Shown here: piece by piece, positions 9,063-17,402 of the stretch | Layout: the number at the start of each line of letters is the position of its first letter | How positions within the stretch are numbered: the stretch's first letter is position 1 | Origin: DATLLJ01 sp965229885 | GTDB taxonomy: Bacteria; Acidobacteriota; Vicinamibacteria; Vicinamibacterales; CAVVIG01 | Length of the DNA: 64,000 nucleotides | Assembly (NCBI GenBank): GCA_965229885.1 | Contig: CBDDJX010000002.1 | Location: 372,001 to 436,000 of the forward strand | Direction: 5' to 3' | Program-made: the position numbers and the translations under genes | Notes under the pieces: generated by a model | Databases searched by the model: none | What the model saw: the letters and a program-made list of their open reading frames with translations, nothing else | Told to the model about the DNA's origin: nothing

Positions 9063-10090
9063 TAGTACTTAGCTGCGCAAATCGGCGTAACAATGCTTGA
9101 GCCCGACGGAATGCACCACGCGCTTGCGCCACTCGAAGGGCGTGGCGTGCGCATTGTAGGTCTTGACGAAGCGGTCGATGGCCTCGCGTAACTGCGGCAC
9201 CGAGGTGAAGCTTGCGCCCTGCAAGGCCCGCCGACTGAGGATACTGAACCAGTACTCGATTTGATTGAGCCAGCTGGCCCGCGTGGGGGTGTAGTGGAGA
9301 TGCACGCGGGGATGGCGCGCGAGCCAGCGGTCGTGTTTCGGTTTGTGCGTGTTGAGGTTGTCCAACACGATATGCAACTCCTGGTCAGGGTACCCGGCGA
9401 CCACGTCGTTCATGAAGTCCAGGAACTCGCGCCGGCGCCGCCGGGCGTAGTGCCCCGCCGTGAGCTGCCCCGTCGCGATATTCAGTGCCGCGAACAACGT
9501 AACTGGTGCCGTGGCGCTTGTACTCATGACTGAAGCCGCGCAGCGCCGTGCCGTGCCGTTCGGCAGCCGTAGGTAGCCTTGGGCGCAAATTCCGGGTCGG
9601 TGCTGATGCACCAGGATCGGCGACGACGCAAGTGAATGCCATGGCGGCGCAGCACGCGCCACGCTTCGTCAGGCGAGACCTCACCCAACACGGTCGCCAC
9701 CATCGCCCCCGTCCACGTCGCATGGCCCTCCGGCGGCGGCGCATCCAACTGCTTCAAAATCCGTCGCTCGCTCGCGGCGTCGTAGCGGCGGCTGGGGCCA
9801 GGGCGCGACGCATCGGCCAGGTCGGCCACGCCCTGCGTCGCAAACCGGTGCCGCCACTTACTCACGGTCGCCGGGCGCAGGGCCAACTGCTCAGCGATGC
9901 CGTCGGTCGACTGCCCGTCGGCGGCAGCCAGCACGATGCGCGCGCGCACGACCACGCGCTGCTCGCTGGTGGGCGCGCGCAGACGCTGAGTCAACGTGGT
10001 GCGATCTTCTGGCGTCAACACAATCGCCGTGGCTGGACGGCCCATGCCGCCAGTCTACGTATTAACGTCGAACTGTACAAGTAAGTGCTA
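9063..10090 (-). mobile_element. IS630-family element with TA target duplication
   Basis: Bounded by TA at 9063-9064 and TA at 10089-10090. The ends are imperfect inverted repeats: cctagtacttag at the left and, read inward on the minus strand, cctagcacttac at the right. The body (about 1.02 kb) holds one degenerate transposase gene on the minus strand. Removing the element together with one TA restores the DUF169 reading frame exactly (APPAD-L-GGIDRP). This confirms both boundaries and the TA duplication. Confidence 0.85.
9069..10045 (-). pseudogene. IS630-family DDE transposase (internal deletion and frameshifts)
   Basis: The N-terminal part (10045 to about 9595) has the helix-turn-helix (STDGIAEQLALRPATVSKWR) and the winged linker down to WCISTDPEFAPK. 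The C-terminal part (about 9500 to 9069) has LHIVLDNLNTHK with the second catalytic Asp and WLNQIEYWFSIL with the Glu, ending KHCYADLRS. In between, the stretch that normally carries the first catalytic Asp (a DEKP-type motif) is missing, and the rest of the junction is spread over three frames (YLRLPNG, then RGFSHEYKRHG, then ALNIATGQL). The protein cannot be catalytic. Confidence 0.85.
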
Positions 10091-10190
10091 GGTCCGCGGG
10101 CGGGGCAGCAAGAAACGCCACGGCGACCGGTGGGTGGGCCAGGTTGAGGCGAGCGACAGGCTTGAGCAACTCAGGGGAGATTCGGCATGG
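10091..10190 (-). pseudogene. DUF169 family protein, 5' part (beyond the IS)
   Basis: The minus strand encodes ELLKPVARLNLAHPPVAVAF then LAAPPAD, the N-terminal beta-strand region of DUF169 proteins (a PPVAV block followed by PPA). It runs directly into the TA junction and in frame into GGIDRP on the other side of the IS. No clean ATG is in frame: the nearest ATG (about 10186) hits a stop after five codons. A further small lesion or an altered start is therefore likely. Confidence 0.7.
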
Positions 10191-10307
10191 GCGTCAGTGT
10201 AACCCGAACCTGATGCCGCAGAGTCATTTAGACCGGGAACGCTCGAGCTGCCCGGCGTTGGTCAAAACCGGAAATGCATAAAAACCGTTACATTTGGGCC
10301 ATTTCCG

Positions 10308-10336
10308 TTGTGTTTGGCTCACCAGTCAGCTATACT
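10308..10336 (+). promoter_or_regulatory. Candidate sigma-70 promoter for carD
   Basis: TTGTGT (10308-10313), a 17-base spacer, and TATACT (10331-10336) form a plausible -35/-10 pair. Transcription would begin near 10343, leaving a leader of about 47 bases with a GGGGG ribosome site just before the GTG at 10390. Predicted from pattern only. Confidence 0.4.
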
Positions 10337-10389
10337 TCGAAGACTGCCGGTACGCTCTGGCCTTCCATACTGAGCTCCTAGGGGGAACC

Positions 10390-10968
10390 GTGACGTTTCA
10401 AGTCGGCGACAAGGTCATTTACCCGAATCATGGTCTGGGCATCGTCGAACGCATCGAAGACAAGACCATTCTTGGTACCACCTGCGGCTTCTTTCATCTT
10501 CGCATTGTCGCGAACGACACGACCGTGCTCGTGCCCGTGAGCAACGTCGACGGCGTCGGCCTCCGCCGCGCCATTAGCGACGACGAAGTCGATCGGCTGT
10601 TCGGCCTGCTCGGCGACGGCAAGATCGACAACCACCAGAACTGGAAGGGGCGCTTCAAGGACAACTCGGACAAGATGCGCAGCGGCTCGATCTACGAGGT
10701 GGCCGACGTCCTCAAGAGCCTCACGTTCCTGGCCAAGTCCAAGAGCCTCTCGTTCCGCGAGAAGCGCATGCTCGATCGGGCCAAGTTCCTCATCATTTCG
10801 GAAGTGTCCGAAGTGATGCGCGAATCGGCGGCCGCCGTGGAAGGGCGCGTCGCCGGCGCGCTCGAGCGTTGCTTCACGGCAAAGGCGCGGACGGCTACGC
10901 GTGCCAAGGTCGTGAAGGTTGTGCCGCGGGCCGCTGTCGCGCCGCGCCGAGCGGCGCGCGCATCGTGA
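10390..10968 (+). CDS. carD: CarD/CdnL-family RNA-polymerase-binding regulator
   Basis: A 192-residue cytoplasmic regulator. CarD proteins bind the beta subunit of RNA polymerase and stabilise open complexes at promoters. Residues 1-60 form the Tudor-like RNAP-interaction domain (FQVGDKVIYPNHGLGIVERI). The helical DNA-binding domain follows, with NWKGRFKDNSDKMRSGS and KSLSFREKRMLDRAKFLIIS. The tail is Arg/Ala/Lys-rich. GTG at 10390 was chosen because a GGGGG ribosome site precedes it and the family sequence begins at once; an earlier in-frame codon at 10294 would add an unrelated leader. Confidence 0.9.
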   Translation: MTFQVGDKVIYPNHGLGIVERIEDKTILGTTCGFFHLRIVANDTTVLVPVSNVDGVGLRRAISDDEVDRLFGLLGDGKIDNHQNWKGRFKDNSDKMRSGSIYEVADVLKSLTFLAKSKSLSFREKRMLDRAKFLIISEVSEVMRESAAAVEGRVAGALERCFTAKARTATRAKVVKVVPRAAVAPRRAARAS

Positions 10969-11000
10969 CCGAACTGAGAAGCTAGAACGCGCGGCCTCCA

Positions 11001-11729
11001 GTGGTTGTCGCCGCTGTCAGATCGGTCGCGACGTATGTCGCGGTTTCCCTGTACGTCTTCGTCACCGGGCTCGTCGGCATGCTGCTGGCCACGCTTTTCG
11101 GCTGGACGGACCTGCTGTATATCTTCGGCCACCTCGGGGTGCGCCTGGGAGCGGCCCTGTGCGGCATCAAGTACCGCGTCGCCGGAACCGGGCACCTGCC
11201 GCGCGATCGCGCGGCGGTGTACTGCTGCAACCATCAGAGCAACGTCGATCCACCGATCCTCTACACGGCGCTCCACCCGCGGATGCATATCCTCTACAAG
11301 CAGGAGATCGATCGCATTCCCGTCCTCGCCCGCGCGTTCCGGATGGGCGGCTTCATTCCGATCGACCGCAGTAGGAAGGAATCGGCGATGCAATCGATCG
11401 AGGCCGGCGCCAGGTCACTGCAGGCGGGCCACTCGTTCCTGATGTTTCCTGAGGGTACTCGCAGCAAGACGGACGAGATGCTGCCGTTCAAGAAGGGCGG
11501 CTTCATCATGGCGATCAAGGCCGGCGCGCCGATCGTGCCGGTCGCCATCCAGGGCGGCCGTGCGGCGATGCGGCGGGGCAGCTGGATCATCCGGCCCGTC
11601 ACGGTCAGCATCCGTGCGGGAAAACCGATCGAGACGGCGGGACTCAGTCTGGAGGACCGCGACGTGCTGATCGTGCGGGTGCGGGAGGCGATAGCAGGAT
11701 TACTGGCGGAAGGGCCGATCGACCTATGA
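11001..11729 (+). CDS. plsC: 1-acyl-sn-glycerol-3-phosphate acyltransferase
   Basis: Acylates lysophosphatidate at the sn-2 position to form phosphatidate, at the inner membrane. The 242-residue protein has one or two N-terminal membrane segments (residues 8-55). The acyltransferase block then shows NHQSNVD (the HX4D catalytic motif), GGFIPIDRS, FPEGTRS and IVPVAIQGG. The start is GTG. It follows carD in the same direction by about 30 bases and ends with a 6-base convergent overlap with the next gene. Confidence 0.9.
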   Translation: MVVAAVRSVATYVAVSLYVFVTGLVGMLLATLFGWTDLLYIFGHLGVRLGAALCGIKYRVAGTGHLPRDRAAVYCCNHQSNVDPPILYTALHPRMHILYKQEIDRIPVLARAFRMGGFIPIDRSRKESAMQSIEAGARSLQAGHSFLMFPEGTRSKTDEMLPFKKGGFIMAIKAGAPIVPVAIQGGRAAMRRGSWIIRPVTVSIRAGKPIETAGLSLEDRDVLIVRVREAIAGLLAEGPIDL

Positions 11730-12977
11730 CCCTCCCAGTGAAAAGACAAGGGTCCAGGTCTTGAGCGCCTGCTCGTCGGTTCCGAGAATGCCGTCGAGCA
11801 ATTCCACCGTGAGCGTCCGGAACGGCTGGAGCGATTTGGTGAACGTCAGCTCGACGGCCCGATTGAACGCGCGGTAGCTGGTCGTGAAGTCGACCGTCTG
11901 GGCGATCGTGTCGCCGGGATTGGCCCCTGCCGCGGGAAGGTAGCTGACGCGGACGCGGCCCTTCAGCGTCGCGGGATCGAGATCGCGCGAAAACTGAATG
12001 CGGACGTTCGTCGCCACGGGGACGTCGGTTTCGTCCGCGGTCGGCGCGCTGAAGACGACTTGTGGTGGTGGCCCGGCGGGCACACGGACCGGCGCCTCTT
12101 CTTCGACGACGGTGTCGGTGGGCGGCTGCGCGAGCGCAAGCGTCCCAGCCTCGCCGACAATCCACAGGAGGCCGCGTCCCTGGCGCACGGTGCCGGATAT
12201 CTGCAGCCACTTACCGGTGTCGATGCGCGCATCAAGCGCGAGCTTGAAATTATTTCCTCTGGAATCCTTCCCTTCGGGACGGACGCCTGTCACCCAGATC
12301 GAGGCATCGGCCGCCCGCAGGACGAAATCGTAGAGGCTTTGCCGCGGCGCGTCGGGCAGATCGCCGCTCAGGTTGCGCCCGTAGAACTGTCCCGCGATCG
12401 TCACCTTCTGATCCACGTAGCGCGCCGCCTCGAGCACGATCGACCGGAGGGCCGTCGGGGCGAAGCCTGGCGACTTCGCGGTTCCGGACGCGCTGCCGAT
12501 GGCGACGGATGGCGCCGCCGGCGTGATGCCCGAGGCCCCGGACGCAATGACAGCCGTGACTTCGCCCGGGCGCGGCCACGCCCCTTCGGGATCGACGTGA
12601 AACGTGGCGCGCATGTCGTATCCGGCAAGCCGGGGGTCGTCCGGCTTCATCCGGCCGAGATCCCAGAACTGCCCGCGCACCTCGTCGAGGCCCTCAGGCG
12701 CGCTGCCCTCCGGAATGACGCGCAGCGATCCGCTGCTGTCGGACACCTGGAACTCGCCGTTCTGCTGCCGCGCGACCGTGCCGACGAGCAGGACCGGCCG
12801 CATGTGATAAAAGCTCGGATAGGCGAGGATCGTGGCGATGTTCGTCGCACGGCGCACGGCCGGCTGCGCGTCGGCCGACGCGCAGAACCCCAGCGCTAGA
12901 CACCACATCAAACGTAGAACTCGCCGAGAAACTTTACTCTGCGTGTTCTGCGTTGATCGTCGGGGGGCGCGGCCCAT
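11724..12977 (-). CDS. Exported protein with C-terminal Ig-like (Big_5) domain
   Basis: A 417-residue protein, function unknown. A hydrophobic segment at about 22-37 (LRLMWCLALGFCASADAQ) looks like a signal peptide. The middle (40-285) is beta-rich and contains two repeated OB-like units (LVGTVARQQNGEFQVSD and VTIAGQFYGRNLSGDLPD), each followed by an SIWVTG- or SLRVIP-like strand. Residues about 300-415 fit an SbsA/Big_5-type Ig domain (SAPTADETDVPVATNVRIQF). The first 20 residues derive from a dispersed repeat (RRSTQNTQS), so the real start may be at M24. Confidence 0.65.
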   Translation of the reverse strand: MGRAPRRSTQNTQSKVSRRVLRLMWCLALGFCASADAQPAVRRATNIATILAYPSFYHMRPVLLVGTVARQQNGEFQVSDSSGSLRVIPEGSAPEGLDEVRGQFWDLGRMKPDDPRLAGYDMRATFHVDPEGAWPRPGEVTAVIASGASGITPAAPSVAIGSASGTAKSPGFAPTALRSIVLEAARYVDQKVTIAGQFYGRNLSGDLPDAPRQSLYDFVLRAADASIWVTGVRPEGKDSRGNNFKLALDARIDTGKWLQISGTVRQGRGLLWIVGEAGTLALAQPPTDTVVEEEAPVRVPAGPPPQVVFSAPTADETDVPVATNVRIQFSRDLDPATLKGRVRVSYLPAAGANPGDTIAQTVDFTTSYRAFNRAVELTFTKSLQPFRTLTVELLDGILGTDEQALKTWTLVFSLGGS

Positions 12978-13015
12978 GCGTCCGATGTTAGCATTTGCTA
13001 CAATTGCGGTGGCTT

Positions 13016-13693
13016 GTGAAAACTGCGAACAAGGCGGCCAGGACCAGGCACGGCCTCGACCAGATCTCCGAACTCACCACGAATCGTCTCTCGGTCTACC
13101 TGCGCTGTCTGAACGAGCTCGATGGCGCCGGCGTCCGCGCCATTTCGTCGCAGTCGCTTGCCCGGCAGTTCCATCTGAACGCGGCGCAAATCCGCAAGGA
13201 CGTGGCGTACTTCGGCGAGTTCGGCGTCCGCGGCGTCGGCTATTACGTCCGCGACCTGAAACGGCATCTCCGTCAGATTCTCGGACTGGATCAGAAGTTC
13301 CGCGTCGCCATCATGGGCGCGGGTAATCTGGGTCTGGCGCTCGCCGACTATCCGGGGTTCCGGACGGAAGGCTTCGAGATCGCGGCGCTCTTCGACAATC
13401 GGCACGAGAAGGTCGGCCACCAGTCGCGTGGCGGCGTGCCGATCTACGATGTCCACGATCTGAAGAAGATTGCGCGCCGCGATGGCATCCGCATCGCGGT
13501 CCTCGCCGTGCCCGCCGGCGCCGCCCAGAACGTCCTCAACCTCGTCGTCGCCTCCGGGATGAAAGCGGTCCTGAATTTTTCGCCGGGTGCGCTGGAAGTG
13601 CCGCCGGACGTCAAGTTGAAGAGCGTCGACCTGACGGTCTCTCTGGAGAGTCTATCGTTCTTCCTCGCCCAGGGAGAGCCGGACGATGAGTAA
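13016..13693 (+). CDS. rex: Redox-sensing transcriptional repressor Rex
   Basis: Binds NADH/NAD+ and represses fermentation or respiration genes when NADH is low. The 225-residue protein has an N-terminal winged helix (RLSVYLRCLNELDGAGVRAI, then QIRKDVAYFGEFGVRGVGY) and a C-terminal Rossmann domain (VAIMGAGNLGLALADY), as in the family. GTG 13016 was chosen over TTG 12995. The sequence TTGTGAAAAC at the start resembles half of a Rex operator, which could allow autoregulation. The 3' end overlaps moaC by 8 bases. Confidence 0.9.
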   Translation: MKTANKAARTRHGLDQISELTTNRLSVYLRCLNELDGAGVRAISSQSLARQFHLNAAQIRKDVAYFGEFGVRGVGYYVRDLKRHLRQILGLDQKFRVAIMGAGNLGLALADYPGFRTEGFEIAALFDNRHEKVGHQSRGGVPIYDVHDLKKIARRDGIRIAVLAVPAGAAQNVLNLVVASGMKAVLNFSPGALEVPPDVKLKSVDLTVSLESLSFFLAQGEPDDE

Positions 13694-14285
13694 GGTAAGG
13701 ACGGGAGCGCCTGCGGCCGCGCCGAGCCGAGGCCATGAAAAGCCGAGGCGACGTGTCAGCGTCAATTCGCGGCGGGGGTTAGGCCCCGCCGCCCTTGGAA
13801 AAATGAAGACGCCTGTGGTGCTCTCTCACGTGGATGCCCGTGGGCGCATCACGATGGTCGATGTCGGCGATAAGCCGATCACAGAGCGCGAGGCGATCGC
13901 GCGCGGGTCGATCGCGATGTCGGCGGAAGCGCGTCGGCTGATTCGGGCGGGCGCGGTCAAGAAGGGCGACCCGCTCCAGACCGCGCGGCTGGCCGGCATC
14001 ATGGCGGCCAAGCAGACCGCCGCCCTCATCCCGCTCTGCCATCCGTTATCGCTGTCGCAGATTGACGTCGAACTGACGCCCACCGCGCGCGGCTACACGA
14101 TCGAGTCGCGCGTCCGCACCCGCGCGCAGACCGGCGTCGAAATGGAAGCGCTGACCGCGGTCGCGGTCGCCGCGCTGACCATCTACGACATGGTGAAGGC
14201 CGTGGATCGCACGATGGTCATCAGCGACATCCGCGTGGAGCTCAAGTCCGGTGGCCGATCGGGCACGTACCGGCGGCGGCAATAG
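13686..14285 (+). CDS. moaC: Cyclic pyranopterin monophosphate synthase MoaC
   Basis: Converts the MoaA product to cyclic pyranopterin monophosphate in molybdenum-cofactor synthesis. The C-terminal 160 residues are a full MoaC: ARGSIAMSAEARRLIRAGAV, LIPLCHPLSLSQIDVEL, GVEMEALTAVAVAALTIYDM and KAVDRTMVISDI. The first 39 residues are an Arg/Pro/Ala-rich extension not typical of MoaC, so translation may really begin at ATG 13803 (MKTPVVLSHVD). The 8-base overlap with rex suggests joint transcription. No other moa/moe genes are nearby. Confidence 0.92.
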   Translation: MSKVRTGAPAAAPSRGHEKPRRRVSVNSRRGLGPAALGKMKTPVVLSHVDARGRITMVDVGDKPITEREAIARGSIAMSAEARRLIRAGAVKKGDPLQTARLAGIMAAKQTAALIPLCHPLSLSQIDVELTPTARGYTIESRVRTRAQTGVEMEALTAVAVAALTIYDMVKAVDRTMVISDIRVELKSGGRSGTYRRRQ

Positions 14286-14299
14286 GCCGAGAGGCATAA

Positions 14300-15076
14300 T
14301 TGTCGGCGATCCGGCTGTTTGTGATATCCATTGCCGCCACGCTGATGCTCGCCAGTCAACGGCCTCCCGAACCTCGTCTACCGCCCGTGTACGGCTATCG
14401 CGTCGTCCGAGCGTACCCGCACGATCCGAAGGCGTTCACGCAGGGGCTGCAGTACGTCGACGGGTTTCTCTACGAAGGCACCGGCCTGAATGGACGTTCG
14501 TCCATTCGCAAGGTCACGCTCGAGACGGGCGAGGTGGTCCAGCGGCGCGACGTGGCCAGAGCGTATTTCGGCGAAGGCATCACCGTCTGGAACACCGATC
14601 TGATTCAGCTGACGTGGGAATCACACGTCGCGTTTGTCTACGACAAGGAGACATTCGCGCCGCGCCGCACGTTCACGTACGCGGGCCAAGGCTGGGGACT
14701 CACGCACGACGGGACCAACTTGGTCATGTCCGACGGCACCGACCAACTGCGGCTCCTCGATCCCCTGACATTCGCCGAACGGCGGCGCATCACGGTGACC
14801 GCGGGCGGCACGCCGCTACGGCATCTCAACGAACTGGAGTACATGAAGGGGGAGATCCTGGCCAACGTGTGGATGACCGACTCGGTCGTCCGCGTATCTC
14901 CGGAGACCGGCCGTGTCACCGGCTACATCGATCTCCAAGGTCTCCTGACACCGGCTGAGCGGGCCTCCGTCGATGTCCTGAATGGTATTGCGTACGACGA
15001 AAAAGGCAATCGCCTGTTCGTGACCGGCAAGCTCTGGCCCAGGCTCTTCGAGATTCAGATCGTCCCTCGGTCATGA
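14300..15076 (+). CDS. Plant-type glutaminyl-peptide cyclotransferase (exported)
   Basis: Converts N-terminal glutamine of secreted peptides to pyroglutamate. The 258-residue product has an N-terminal signal segment (FVISIAATLMLASQRPP). A five-bladed-propeller type QC follows, with PHDPKAFTQGLQYVDGFLYE, GTGLNGRSSIRKV, FGEGITVW, GWGLTHDGTNLVMSDGTDQL, LNELEYMKGEILANVW and LNGIAYDEKGNRLFVTGKLW, all signature blocks of PF05096. The start codon is TTG at 14300. It ends with a 6-base convergent overlap with the cation transporter remnant. Confidence 0.88.
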   Translation: MSAIRLFVISIAATLMLASQRPPEPRLPPVYGYRVVRAYPHDPKAFTQGLQYVDGFLYEGTGLNGRSSIRKVTLETGEVVQRRDVARAYFGEGITVWNTDLIQLTWESHVAFVYDKETFAPRRTFTYAGQGWGLTHDGTNLVMSDGTDQLRLLDPLTFAERRRITVTAGGTPLRHLNELEYMKGEILANVWMTDSVVRVSPETGRVTGYIDLQGLLTPAERASVDVLNGIAYDEKGNRLFVTGKLWPRLFEIQIVPRS

Positions 15077-15966
15077 CTGGTGTGGGGAGGGTTCGATATG
15101 AATGATGGCGTCGGCAATCTGCGGATAGTGGGCCATCAATCGATCCTTGACGACGTGCGACAGCGGGTGGGCGTCCGTCAGATGCATATCGGGCGGCAGC
15201 CAGACGTGGAGGTCGAGAAATACATAGTCGCTCGATCCGCGCGTGCGGATCTGATGGCATCCGAGCACGCCGGTGACGGTCAGTACCACCGCCTCGATGT
15301 CTGACTCCGCGTCACGATTTGGTCGCTCAGAATACGCGTCGTCGCCAGCGCAATCTGGTAGCCGGCCCAACCGATGAACCCGGCGACGACGAGCGCCGCG
15401 AGCGGATCGAGAATCGGCCAGCCAAGCCGCGCGCCGACGAGCGCAAAGATGACCGTCAGCGACGACCACACATCGCCGCGGGTTTGAATCGCATCGGCCA
15501 TGAGCACTTCGCTGCCAAGCCGCTCGGCCGCGCGCGATTCGTAGGAGACGACGAACAGGTTCACGCCGATCGTCGCCAGCATCACCACGAAACTCAAGAC
15601 CGATATAGCGTGCGGCGCGGTGCGGCCGCTCAGGTAGTTGGAGGCGTTCCGCAGCACTTCGACGAACATGAGCAGCAGGAACACCGCGAGGGCGGCAGCG
15701 GCGACCGTTTCGTATTTCCGGTGTCCGTGCGGATGGTCCGCATCCGGCGGCTGACCGGCGGCGCGGATGCCCACGAGGCCGACGATGTTCGAGGCGCTGT
15801 CGGTGAGCGAGTGGAAGCCGTCGGAGAGGATGCTGATGGCGCCGCTCGCATACCCGAACGCGATCTTCGCAGCGGCCACGATGAGGTTCAAGACGAGAAC
15901 GCGGATGAGGACGGTTGAGACGTCTGAGTATCGCCTCGGGTCAGAGGTCGGAGGTTGAGGGCTCAC
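15071..15966 (-). pseudogene. Cation diffusion facilitator transporter (frameshifted)
   Basis: From GTG 15966 the minus strand encodes a CDF transporter: membrane helices from VLIRVLVLNLIVAAAKIAF, the metal-site block SILSDGFHSLTDSASN (H/D pair), HPHGHRKYE and ADAIQTRGDVWSSL. Near 15310, just after ILSDQIV, the frame shifts. The C-terminal cytoplasmic domain (DIEAVVLTVTGVLGCHQIRT, DYVFLDLHVWLPP, AIIHIEPSPHQS) continues in the next frame to TGA at 15071. All domains are otherwise complete, so one indel explains the break. It could be a sequencing error. It would export divalent cations such as Zn or Fe. Confidence 0.8.
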
Positions 15967-15970
15967 ACCC

Positions 15971-16570
15971 CTAGAAGACCCGGGCCTTGGAGATGGGCCA
16001 CCAGCGCAGCTGCACTTTGCCGATGATGTACCTCTTCGGCACCATGCCCCAGTGGCGGCTGTCCGAGCTGTTATTGCGATGGTCCCCCAAGACGAAGTCG
16101 TAGCCCTCGGGGATCGTCTGCGGGCCCCAGTCGTCGTGGCCCCGGAATTCGGCCAGAACGTAATCGTCCTGCAGCGGGACATCATTGACATACACCCGGC
16201 CGTCGACGATGCGCACGGTGTCGCCTTCCTCGGCGATGACGCGTTTGACGAAGGACTTGTCCGGATTGAGTGGGTAATACAGCATCACGACGTCGCCGCG
16301 GCGCGGCTCGCCGATCCGGTAAACCAGCTTGTTGACGATGAGCCGATCCTGATCCTCGAGCGTCGGCGCCATGCTCTGGCCTTCGACGCGCGCCACCTGG
16401 AAGCCGAAGGTGACGATCAAGACGGCGTAGACCGCCGCCGAGGCGAGCGTCTTCACCCACGCCACGAGCTCTTCCTTCACCTGTCCAAACCGGATGCCGG
16501 GGCTGGCCAGGTGCGGCTCGGACCCCGCCTCTGCGCCGGGCGCCGGCGGGGCAGGCTGCGCCTCCGCCAC
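15971..16570 (-). CDS. lepB: Signal peptidase I
   Basis: Removes signal peptides from exported proteins at the outer face of the inner membrane. The 199-residue form starts at GTG 16570. It contains a Pro/Ala-rich leader, one transmembrane segment (LASAAVYAVLIVTFGFQVAR), the catalytic serine in EGQSMAPTL, the catalytic lysine in KSFVKRVIAEEGDTV and the GDHRNNSSDSRHWG box. A longer frame extends to 16711, but it would overlap the end of the response regulator by about 100 bases, so the GTG is preferred. It follows the two-component genes on the same strand. Confidence 0.9.
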   Translation of the reverse strand: MAEAQPAPPAPGAEAGSEPHLASPGIRFGQVKEELVAWVKTLASAAVYAVLIVTFGFQVARVEGQSMAPTLEDQDRLIVNKLVYRIGEPRRGDVVMLYYPLNPDKSFVKRVIAEEGDTVRIVDGRVYVNDVPLQDDYVLAEFRGHDDWGPQTIPEGYDFVLGDHRNNSSDSRHWGMVPKRYIIGKVQLRWWPISKARVF

Positions 16571-16605
16571 AGGGTTCGGCGCGGCAGGCTCTGAGAAGGT
16601 GAGCG

Positions 16606-17397
16606 CTAGAGTTTCAGGTACTCCCTGAGCCGGCGCGTCTGCATGCGGCTGACCGGGATCTCCGTCGACTTCTCGTCCTTCATCCGCAGGATGTAGTTCC
16701 GGCTGAACCAAGGCACGATCTCCTTAATCTTGTTGATGTTTACGAGGTGCGATCGATGCACACGCCAGAAGATGTCGGGATCGAGCCTCGCCTGCAGCTC
16801 GTCGAGCGTCCGAAAGTTCGACGTCCCCACACGCTGACTCGTGACGACCGCGATGACGTCGTCGGCCAGCGAGGCACAGATGATCTCATCAGCTTGCACG
16901 AGAAGAAAGCGCTCGCCGACTTTGATCGCCAGCCGCTCGCGGCGGCCCCGGTGGTCTTGTCGGTCCTGCCGCTCGCTGACGAGCTGGACGATCCGATCGA
17001 GCTGGGCATTGAGCCCAGCTTTTCCCTGGACTTCGATGCGTCGCCTGGCGCGCTGCACCGCCAGTTCGAGCCGCGCCTGCTCAACCGGCTTCAGCAGGTA
17101 GTCAACCGCGTTGACCTCGAACGCCTCGATGGCGTGCTGATCGTACGCCGTCACGAAGATGATGTGCGATCCATTCTGCGTGTCGAGCATCCGCCGCGCC
17201 ACTTCGAAGCCGGTCAGCCCGGGCATCTGCACATCAAGAAAGACGACGTCGGGATGCAGACGATCGATGGCCGAGAGCGCCTCGACGCCGTCGCCGGCCT
17301 GCCCGATGACCTCGATGCCCCCGAGCCGCCCCAACAGGTAGCCCAACTCGTCCCGCGCGAGCTGTTCGTCGTCGACGAGCACGGCGCGGAGGTTCAT
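16606..17397 (-). CDS. LytTR-family response regulator
   Basis: A 263-residue two-component response regulator. The receiver domain (1-120) starts LRAVLVDDEQLARDE, with the phospho-acceptor Asp in VVFLDVQMPG and the conserved Lys in YLLKPVE. A linker with QDRQDHRGRRERLAIKVGER leads to a LytTR DNA-binding domain (RVHRSHLVNINKIKEIVPWF, then MKDEKSTEIPVSRMQTRRLR). ATG 17397 begins the receiver directly; a longer frame to 17496 would run into the kinase gene. It lies 5 bases after the histidine kinase stop, so the two form a cognate pair. Confidence 0.92.
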   Translation of the reverse strand: MNLRAVLVDDEQLARDELGYLLGRLGGIEVIGQAGDGVEALSAIDRLHPDVVFLDVQMPGLTGFEVARRMLDTQNGSHIIFVTAYDQHAIEAFEVNAVDYLLKPVEQARLELAVQRARRRIEVQGKAGLNAQLDRIVQLVSERQDRQDHRGRRERLAIKVGERFLLVQADEIICASLADDVIAVVTSQRVGTSNFRTLDELQARLDPDIFWRVHRSHLVNINKIKEIVPWFSRNYILRMKDEKSTEIPVSRMQTRRLREYLKL

Positions 17398-17402
17398 CTG
17401 GC

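Noticed and set aside
15319..15918. Plus-strand frame opposite the CDF gene
   Set aside because: Low-complexity Arg/Asp/Glu-rich shadow; the minus strand shows CDF helices and metal-site residues.
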